The notes under the pieces: model-generated
What the model was told of the DNA's origin: nothing
Databases searched by the model: none
What the model saw: only the letters and a program-made list of their open reading frames with translations
Made by a program: the position numbers and the translations under genes
In this document: piece after piece, positions 1 to 6,902 of the stretch
Numbering within the stretch: position 1 is the stretch's first letter
How the letters are laid out: every line of letters starts with the position of its first letter
From: Entrophospora sp. SA101
Taxonomy: Eukaryota; Glomeromycota; Glomeromycetes; Entrophosporales; Entrophosporaceae
Assembly (NCBI GenBank): GCA_958430865.1
Contig: CAUDNR010000126.1
Span: forward strand, 27,593 to 40,416
Direction: 5' to 3'
DNA: 12,824 nt

Positions 1-345
1 CTTCACCAAAACCACCTTTAGCCAAATATTCAATATTTTTGAATTCATTAAAAGGAATCCATTCAATATAACTATCTCTATATCTATTTATTTTTTACAT
101 TCATAAAGAAACCTGGCTATTTCTTTATTTCCACAATCAGCCTCTAAGTTTCCAATTTCCTTTTCTTTGCAACCATTGCACAATGCAAATTTGTTTAATC
201 TAACATTTGTGTGAATTAAATTGAGATATGATTCTTTAATTAATTTTTTACTTTCTTCATTTTCTTTTAATCTATTTGAAAGTTCATTTAATGCATCAAT
301 TGATTTATTCAATAAAGAATTAAGATAATCATCATCTTTTCTCAT
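1..345 (-). pseudogene. Protein kinase 5' part, frameshifted (continues off window)
   Basis: On the minus strand, an ATG at 345 opens an 85-residue frame (MRKDDDYLNSLL...) with a CNGC pair and further cysteines (EADCGNKE, LYEC), then stops at TAA 90-88. Directly after it, one frame away, 88-1 reads NRYRDSYIEWIPFNEF and then a glycine-rich loop, AKGGFGE, the start of a protein kinase catalytic domain. I recall this arrangement, a Cys-containing leader followed by IEW-x-P-x-x-x-F and the P-loop, from the very large kinase families of Rhizophagus. The break lies in or next to the A6 run (T at 91-96): one extra A would join both halves. It is therefore a recent pseudogene or a homopolymer sequencing error. 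No splice donor near the stop would bridge the frames. The catalytic core (VAIK, HRD, DFG) lies beyond the window, so activity cannot be judged. The alternative upstream start, a TTG at 357, is not credible. Confidence 0.75.
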
Positions 346-368
346 TTTTTTTTGCAATCAGCACAATT

Positions 369-581
369 TCATATTAATTTTAATGTTCCAAGTAATTCAT
401 TTAAAATATTATTAATTCTAATTTGTTCAAATTCAAAGATAATTGGTTTACGTAATAAATCATATCTTGGATAAATTGATTCAATTAATAATTTTAATTC
501 ATTTGCTAATCCATTTGGAAATTTAATTACTTCCATCAAGAGAAATAAATGTATCACAATTTTTTTTTTCAAATGATCCAC
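369..581 (-). CDS. Unrecognised coding-like fragment, no credible start codon
   Basis: A minus-strand frame of about 70 codons (VDHLKKKIVIHLF..., ending LNELLGTLKLI then stop at 369) lies just upstream of the kinase start. Its amino-acid texture (PNGLANELKLLIESIYPRYD) is protein-like rather than random AT-rich translation, with amphipathic helix character. It begins with GTG, and the first in-frame ATG is about 16 codons in, so it is probably an internal or last exon, or a remnant of a gene whose upstream part was displaced. A second short open stretch (FDHFIIAIISIIGDADVVVV...) lies in another frame at about 719-636. I do not recognise the family and assign no function. Confidence 0.3.
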   Translation of the reverse strand: MDHLKKKIVIHLFLLMEVIKFPNGLANELKLLIESIYPRYDLLRKPIIFEFEQIRINNILNELLGTLKLI

Positions 582-753
582 TATTTACATATCACATGTG
601 ATTATAAAAATATCAATCATCCCTTCTACATTATTTTATGGCTTAATTTTTGTTAATAATACCACTACTACATCAGCATCACCAATTATACTGATAATTG
701 CAATAATGAAATGATCAAATTAAAGATTTTGGATTTGTGGATAGGTAATTATA

Positions 754-781
754 CAGTGCAGGACACCTAATCCCGCAACTT
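754..781 (+). repeat. Left terminal inverted repeat, outer transposon
   Basis: CAGTGCAGGACACCTAATC followed by CCGCAACTT. It pairs with 1605-1632 at all but three positions, one of them the terminal base. Preceded by TA. Confidence 0.8.
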
Positions 782-971
782 ACTGCGCCACGACGACGAA
801 TTTTGTGAAAAATTTCCAATAAAAATTGTTTTGTCATGTGATATTTCCTAGTCATTCCATAAATAGTAAAATCGGCAATAAGAATAAACATTGGGTTACC
901 TAATATGGATGTGATCATCAACTAAAAATTCAAAAACTTATATTTTGTTTCAATTTATTCATTTTTATATA

Positions 972-1394
972 GTTGGCTTGGTCTAAAGACCTCCTAAATT
1001 TTGGGCAACTTTTAAAAGTATAGAAGTCACTTTCTGTCCTACCTTTTAAAAAAATAGCTCTATTAATTGATAAAATATGTCTTTAGTTTAATGTAATAGA
1101 GAGATTTTCTCAAAAAAAATATTTGTTGTAGAGTTCTATTCTTTTTTAAAACATGTACTTTACAATGCTCGCGAGGAATTTGTCCTCTATGATCATTTCT
1201 AAATTTAGGAATAATATTACCAAAATTAGACTAGCTTTTGACTATCGTATCTAAATTTGGCAGTAAGAAAACTAAAATCACGTGAAGTCCTATTTTTTGA
1301 AAAATTTTATTCCATTTTTGAACGAATTACAAAATTGCTATTTTAAAATTTGGCCGCATGGCGCAGCAATATGAGGTCTTTAGACCGAGCCAAC
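972..1394. mobile_element. Nested inverted-repeat element (MITE-like) inside the outer transposon
   Basis: 972-993 reads GTTGGCTTGGTCTAAAGACC then TC. The reverse complement of 1373-1394 is the same except for one base (T979 is C in the other copy). The repeat includes GGTCTAAAGACC, itself a near-perfect palindrome around AA. Both outer flanks are TATATA-rich, so a TA target is plausible, but the exact duplication cannot be fixed. At 423 bp with no ORF, it fits a MITE nested in the older 754-1632 element. It could instead be a subterminal inverted repeat of the same transposon; an empty copy elsewhere would settle this. Confidence 0.6.
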
Positions 1395-1604
1395 CATATA
1401 TAAATCGCGTGTAACGCGACAGTTTTGGGCTTAACATAGTAAACTTGTGCAACTTTGAGGCTTGATTTCTCCATGGTAATGTGACATATCAACAAAGTGA
1501 AATCGTAGCTTTGTGGAGAAAGGTCTTAGCTTCAAAATCATGTTTTGTTTTTTTGGTGTTACATTTCCATTTCTGGTATACTAAGGATATACAAGACCAA
1601 TAAA

Positions 1605-1632
1605 AAGTTGTGGGACTAGGTGTCCTGCACTA
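1605..1632 (-). repeat. Right terminal inverted repeat, outer transposon
   Basis: Reverse complement of the left terminus, with internal mismatches at 1616 (A/G) and 1611 (G/A) and a C/T difference at the terminal base 1632. Followed by TA. Confidence 0.8.
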
Positions 1633-1639
1633 TAGTACA

Positions 1640-2105
1640 TACATGCTGTGATCCATTTATTGTGTTAACGGGATTTGAATTTGACGTAATAGTAATAGCA
1701 GTAATCTATTTTATTTTTATTTCTCCAAAATTTTGCTGGTGTATTAGTATTAGTATCATTTGATTTAATAAAATCTATTTGAATCTACTAAAACAAATAA
1801 ACAAAGGATAAATTTGTTATTTATCAAAAAAAGAAATAAAGAAACTTTAAAGTATATAAACATGATTGATTTTGAGATTGACATCAAAAAAATTTGCAAC
1901 ATTAAAAATCATTAAACTTTATACATTTAATAATATTATTTTCTTTAAAAACAATGCTGTTTAAATTGACCACTACTTGTGTGATTGATCACTAAGAAAC
2001 AAACAATTTCAGAATTATTGAAATTAACGCCATTACAAAGGTGAAATAAAATAATAATCTTTTAAATATAATTAATTATATAGATAAAAAATAAACATGA
2101 CTTAG
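1640..2105. other. AT-rich intergenic DNA, nothing recognised
   Basis: No long frame on either strand, no tRNA-like structure and no tandem repeat was seen. The sequence is mainly A/T runs. Confidence 0.5.
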
Positions 2106-2109
2106 CTTA

Positions 2110-2850
2110 TTTAATCCTTTCTTCATATGTGAATTCCTTGTCCTCGCATCCATCACAATGATTATTCAACACATTTGATATCATCATTGACATAACAAAC
2201 AATTGCATCACCCACGTAGTAATAATACCAAGGCCATGCATGAATGAAACTTTTAATAATGTGTGTCTACCAGATCTCTGGGGTTCACAAAATAAATTAT
2301 TTTTTCCTGGTTATCAATTATGGTTCCTTATGAATAATAAATCTGATGTTGATTGCAGGTGTCAGATTTAATAAAAATTTCCTAACACAAACATGCAGTC
2401 AAGTGCTCTTAACACGCTTCAGCACTATGGAATTTTCCCCACAGTTGAAGCACCCCACATGTTGGAAAACTTTTTAAGGTGGGCAAAAACTTCCCTCATC
2501 TTTCCCTCAACCAAGACTTGGCCATTTCCACGTGAGCATGGACCACTAGTCAGAGTTAATACTCGAGCAACATTTGCTTCGTGTTACCTTCCCACCTAGA
2601 GGTGTCCAGCTAACATGCTTGTCCACGTAATATCAACTCAAGTGCTGTGAGGAAGGATCAGGTAGGATATGCAGAAGTGCCCTTGACAATGATCTCAATA
2701 AATTCCAGGGCCATGTTGCTCCCTCCTGGAATTCAGTCGCATCATCATACCATCGGAAGAATCTTGGTCAGGTTAGTCTTGTTAACGTGAGGAACATGTG
2801 AGAATAACTATAAAGTGTTCAAGGTAGTGTGCATGCCTCAACACCTGCAA
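2110..2850. other. GC-richer block with degenerate open frames (possible relic of a gene or transposon)
   Basis: This block is clearly less AT-rich than its flanks. Several minus-strand frames look protein-like but are interrupted. About 2116-2310 (minus) gives a 65-codon stretch with FCEPQRSGRHTLLK, a hydrophobic segment and HCDGCEDKEF before a TAA. About 2440-2600 (minus) gives EANVARVLTLTSGPC... followed by in-frame TAG and TGA. Another frame contains GCFNCGE, which resembles the first half of a CCHC zinc knuckle but lacks the following His/Cys. On the plus strand 2393-2599 is also open (68 codons). The frames conflict and none matches a family I can name, so no gene is called. A decayed retroelement or an old pseudogene is the likeliest reading. 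Confidence 0.3.
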
Positions 2851-2859
2851 ATCCAATAA

Positions 2860-3268
2860 TCAAACATTACATATCCTATCTTTTAACAGTTCTTGACATC
2901 TTATAATTTTTATTTAATATTAATATTAATAAAAGTCACAAAAAGAAAAACGATGTCTCATTTATTTGTTATAATTACCTAATATATGACAAGTTCTGCT
3001 CCACATGTTGATTTCAGTGAGATATTTTATATTAAAAAAAAGTGTATCGATACCAAAAAAAAATGCGTGTCGCCTCTCGTCATTAATGAACAACATGTTC
3101 TCTTTGGGAAAGCCATACGTTTCTTCGTCTTGAACTCTGTAAAAATATAATCATTTTCTTTATTAAAAAAAAAAAAAAACAATTTGTACGACACGTGCGT
3201 CGCGTAAATAATAAATTAGCATATGCTGATTAAGTAACAAATAATCTTTTTTACTTTAAATTTTTAAG
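2860..3268 (+). promoter_or_regulatory. Upstream region of the cenH3 gene
   Basis: About 400 bp of AT-rich DNA including a long A-run near 3164-3179. Just after it, 3188-3205 carries an unusual CpG-rich cluster with the E-box core CACGTG and GCGTCGCGT, whose reverse strand contains ACGCGA, close to the fungal G1/S MCB element ACGCGT. A perfect ACGCGT lies at 3361-3366 in the first intron. Position and composition suggest regulatory sites; occupancy is inference. Confidence 0.3.
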
Positions 3269-4771
3269 ATGTCGGATAGAACCCGAACCAGAAAAAGATG
3301 TCAAAATGAAGTCGCTAGTTTCGCTGGGTAAGTGTTATTTTTATTAACGTTAAGTTATTGACGCGTGTTGAGTAAATTTCTCTCACATGATCTCCCATCT
3401 ATACTTTAAAAAAATTTCTAAGCAAAATTGGATCAAGGTAAATATTATTAGAGTGGTTGTGATCATTATCATCATTATAGTTTAACTAATCATTATAACC
3501 GTTATTGCTTTTTTAATTCATTTCAATTTAGCAATAAAATTGTAAGTCACTATAAATGTCCAAATTTCGATCTTTATCTTTAAAATTCAGAGTTTATATA
3601 TATATATATATATTTGTGCAGAATAATTTTATAACTAAACTAGACAATACGTCAAACGAATTAAAAAATACAAATGAAACATCGTTAAACCATATATTTA
3701 ATCAGCATGAAGAATTAATCAATTCAATTGACGGTAATTTAAACCAAGTAATGGATCTTATCAGGGTAAGCATTAAACCAATGTTACTTTTTTATATTTT
3801 TCACTTACAAAAATTTAATTTTTATGTTCCCTCCCTCCTTTACAGAATAATAACGATGTTAATAATGAGAACAGCAATGATGATATCGTAAGCTTTAAAA
3901 AATTTCTTTCAAAATTTGATTCAAATATCTCATCTAGTATCAATGTTACAGAACTCAATGGATGAAAGGACTGCTGATACAAATAATAATAATATTAATG
4001 ATATTAATGATGGCTGCCATGATAGATGTGAGTATTGGTTTTTTAATAATGAGAAACTAAATACAGATGATACATATATATGTGCACATATGTATCTGAA
4101 AAAGCAATTATTTATAATATATTGGTAATAATTATAATATAAGCTGGAAATTCCACAAGGTTACGTAGAAATAAACCTGGTACTGTGGCTTTACAGGAAA
4201 TTAGGAAATATCAAAGGAATACAAATCTTTTATTAAAAAAATTACCATTTTCTCGGGTTGTGAGTAAAAGTGCTCCTATTTTTAATATATTGATTATTGT
4301 TTTTCCATAAATTAATTGTAAATTTTTTTTTATGTATATTCATACATACATTTTGTATAGGTTCGAGAAATTGCAATGGAGCTTTTCCCCTGTGATTCCC
4401 AAGTTGGCTTCAAATGGCAATCATCAGCTATATTGGCACTTCAAGAAGGTAATTTTATATAAATAGGCATATGGCATATATATAAAATATTTAGTTATAT
4501 TGTCAATTGAACTCATTAACCTCAATATATGTGTATGAATGTAATTGTTTTATTGATTTTTTATAGCTACTGAAGCATATATGGTCTATGTCTTTGAAGA
4601 TGCGTATGTATGCCATTTTCTAAAAGAATGCAATAAACTTTTTTTGTTATTAATTTATTATTTATTTTCTCTAGGAATTCATGCGCGTTGCATGCTAAAA
4701 GAGTTACATTAATGAAAAAGGATATGGAGTTGGCTAATAGACTTCGTGGTAAAAACCACTTTTATCCATAG
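3269..4771 (+). CDS. Centromeric histone H3 variant (CENP-A/Cse4/Cnp1 type), nine exons
   Basis: Replaces H3 in centromeric nucleosomes and marks the site of kinetochore assembly. Exons: 3269-3327, 3532-3541, 3622-3765, 3846-3887, 3952-4027, 4144-4259, 4361-4448, 4567-4603, 4675-4771. All introns are GT-AG and phases agree, giving 222 residues. Residues 1-111 form a variable tail: a basic start (SDRTRTRKR), a helical stretch (24-71), then Asn/Asp-rich sequence. From 119 the H3 fold is plain: [65 protein letters not shown]. CenH3 hallmarks are the Trp in FKWQSSA (168), where H3 has Phe, and a loop 1 ([10 protein letters not shown]) about five residues longer than in H3. The length is near yeast Cse4. 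It converges on the ATG5 remnant. No lesion is seen in the fold; the least certain parts are the 10-nt exon 2 and the tail splicing. Confidence 0.93.
3532..3541 (+). other. 10-nt microexon of the cenH3 gene
   Basis: CAATAAAATT lies between an acceptor (CAATTTAG) and a donor (GTAAGT). Exon 1 ends in phase 2 and the frame at 3622 is phase 0; splicing exon 1 directly to 3622 gives an immediate TAA, whereas this 10-nt exon restores the frame and adds GNKI. Confidence 0.6.
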
Positions 4772-5306
4772 TGAGTATGTGATACAATTATCATTATTGT
4801 TTTATTTCTGTTTAATATTATTAGCATCATTAATCTTTAAATATTATTATAATTTATAGGATCTTGTTATCGCTATTACTACCATCAAGATCGTAATGGC
4901 ATTTCATTTAAAAGATATTATCATCATTAGAAATATCGAGTATAAAATACTAATATAAACATATAAACATTAATATTTTATATAAATACATAATAAAATA
5001 GTTTTTCCTATATATAACAGATACATTTCAAAATATTGAAAATCAAAAAACAATCTTAATAGATTATATGAGCATTATTATCACTACTAGTATAACAGTT
5101 GTAAAAATTGTAAAAATTATAATTTATATATTAAAATTGAAGATGAATTTATTGCATCAAAAATTGTTGAATAAGTTAAATTGAAACGAATACAAGTAGA
5201 TGAAGATAATAAAAAAAAGGAAAATTGAAAATATTTTTTATCATCCCGAATAATATTATTAATATTAAATAATTACAATATATATAATCGTCTGATGTAT
5301 ATAATT
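4772..5306. other. Intergenic region between convergent cenH3 and ATG5
   Basis: AT-rich 3' flanks. A donor-like GTGAGT at 4771-4776 and an acceptor-like TTATAG ending at 4860 could frame a 3' intron that splits the cenH3 stop codon. Right after it, GATCTTG and CAAGATC form a 7-bp inverted repeat (4861-4893) that could fold in the 3' UTR. A short open stretch near 5097-5172 (plus) includes CKNCKNYNLYIKIEDEF but is too short to call. Confidence 0.4.
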
Positions 5307-6598
5307 CTACAATCCTAATAAAACCACAATATGTAAGAAATTATTAGGATAGCAAAGATTGAGAAGCTCATACTATTGGAATATCTAATTGTGGGATTAT
5401 ACCATGAATAATAGGTGCAGCAAAAGAACTCTCATTTGATATAGGTGGTGGTGAAGATGATGGAAAAAAGTCTGGAAGAATTTGGTGTAATACATTTCCA
5501 AGTGTAAGTTGATTACCTAGATATTTATGTATGTGCGAATTGAAGTTATTTTTGATTATTAATAATGTGAATTGAGTAAAAAAAATTTATTAATATACCA
5601 TTTTCGCTTAAAGGAGAGATTGATTCTTGTATTACTGGGCAATCATCAGGTAAATATATTCAAAGTGGAATATGTCTTGGAACTTGGCCATCATTAATTA
5701 CTAAACGATAATTCATGCTCCAAAATTTATCATAATCCTCTTTTTACATTAATAAAAGTGATGATGGTGGTGTCATAGTAGTTAAAGATAATAAAAAAAT
5801 ACAATATAGATATACTGTTTTGTATTTTATAAAAATAAATAAAAAGGATACTAGATCATAATCCATCCCAAAGTTGGGTTTGATCGTTTTTTGATAAGTT
5901 CATACTTTCTTTGTTGTGTCATTTCTAAGAAAATCTGCCTAGTAACAACAACATTATCATTATTTAATATTATTTTCTAATTATCAATTAATAATTAATT
6001 AATTAATTAAATTTAAAATACTCTACTTTAATAATAGACATGAAAAAATCTTGAGTAGCATCAATAGCCTGAGCTCTTATTAGTTTATCATCAGGAAAGT
6101 CTTTAAAATGAACAGTTACAGATCAAGGTAATGGCGGAGGACTATTTGAATCTGGTCTATATCCTGTATGTAAATCGAATAGTAGTCCGATTGGATAATG
6201 CCTTTTTATTAATTATCATCATTATATTGTTTTATGGTAGAAGTAGAGAGTGACAATATATATATATATATTTACCATTTCAAAGGTGTTCCATCAACAT
6301 CATACCATATTTCTGCATCGTCAACAATAAAATTCATCGCCATATCACAAAAGTATTTTCTTATTGCACTTGTTAATAATGGGAAGTATGAACAACGAGG
6401 TGCTTCTATCTATCACAATTAAACGATGAGAGTGAGTGAGTGATGAGAATGCTAAACCTGAAAGTTTGAAAAACTTACAAAATAAGGTTCAATTGTTTTT
6501 ACACCTAATGCTTCAGCCTTGTTATTATCTAGAGAAAATTTAATTAGCAAAGCACCATCCCAGATGGCTCTAGCGATTGGATTTTGAGGTGCTATCAT
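5307..6598 (-). pseudogene. ATG5: Autophagy gene ATG5, decayed copy, six exons
   Basis: Atg5 is conjugated to Atg12 and with Atg16 forms the E3-like complex for Atg8 lipidation during autophagosome growth. Exons on the minus strand: 6598-6479, 6409-6276, 6201-6027, 5938-5852, 5739-5599, 5516-5307, with intact GT-AG borders. The conserved core is unmistakable: [60 protein letters not shown] (its Lys aligns with the Atg12 acceptor lysine), QLWDGL, YDKFWSMNYRL, IHGIIPQLDIPIV and a C-terminal YPNNFLHIV. Lesions: TGA at 6125-6123 in the conserved LPW; a 1-nt loss near 5904; TGA at 5858-5856; TGA at 5662-5660 where family members have Arg (IPxRIY); TGA at 5370-5368 at a conserved Trp; a frameshift at 5352. 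The 40-residue first exon and native-looking TAG at 5309-5307 suggest a once complete gene. It diverges from the RING ORF at 6903. Confidence 0.92.
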
Positions 6599-6902
6599 TT
6601 TTCTTAATCAGATAAAAGAAAGTTGCACAAATTTTTAACATTAAATATTGATATATTTTTATATAGAGGTAATTCTATATACCACTTAATATTAAGAAGA
6701 TAACAAATGGAAGATTTTAATAATCACATTACTAAATTTTGACCCCTGAAATATTTGGTAATACCAATTACAATGTTCACTTTGTTGCAGCATGCCCCAT
6801 ATATATATTATTTATTAAAATTAAAATTAAAAATTTTTTTTTTAGAAAATTAATACTTTTATTTTAAATATAGATGACTATCATGACATACACCAATCAA
6901 GA
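6599..6902. promoter_or_regulatory. Divergent upstream region between ATG5 and the RING ORF
   Basis: 304 bp separate the two start codons. It contains several A/T tracts and TATATA stretches (6655-6664, 6801-6808) that could serve as TATA elements on either strand. The frame of the RING ORF is open back to 6846, and an acceptor-like TTTAAATATAG ends at 6873, so a spliced upstream leader exon is possible. Confidence 0.35.

Larger units (their letters stand above)
754..1632. mobile_element. Non-autonomous DNA transposon (Tc1/mariner-like, TA target)
   Basis: Left end 754-781 starts CAGTGCAGGACACCTAATC. The right end, read on the opposite strand from 1632 down to 1605, starts TAGTGCAGGACACCTAGTC. 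Over the inner 26 bp (756-781 against 1630-1605), 24 positions match. Both ends abut a TA dinucleotide (752-753 and 1633-1634), as expected for the TA target duplication of Tc1/mariner-type elements, and CAGT is a common terminal sequence in that superfamily. The 879 bp contain no transposase-like frame, so it would have to be mobilised in trans. A further inverted-repeat element sits inside at 972-1394; without it the host element is about 456 bp. Confidence 0.75.

Noticed and set aside
715..921. Minus-strand ORF of 68 codons
   Set aside because: It crosses the left end of the transposon at 754 and begins with no family resemblance; the lower part reads through the inverted repeat.
2393..2599. 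Plus-strand ORF of 68 codons (MQSSALNTLQHYG...)
   Set aside because: It lies in the GC-richer block where several frames on both strands are open; no family is recognised and no flanking exons fit.
3556..3891. Plus-strand ORF of 111 codons as an independent gene
   Set aside because: It joins two cenH3 exons through an intron; its first part contains the TA-repeat intron and its middle is intron 3.
3916..4128. Plus-strand ORF of 70 codons as an independent gene
   Set aside because: Only 3952-4027 is exon 5 of cenH3; the rest is intron sequence read in frame.
6234..6422. Plus-strand ORF of 62 codons
   Set aside because: It is antisense to ATG5 exon 2 and intron 2, and its IYIYIYIY run is a TA microsatellite.
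5307..6598. ATG5 as a functional gene using TGA as Trp
   Set aside because: One TGA falls at a conserved Arg position and two frameshifts (near 5904 and 5352) would still break the protein; neighbouring genes use TGG for Trp normally.
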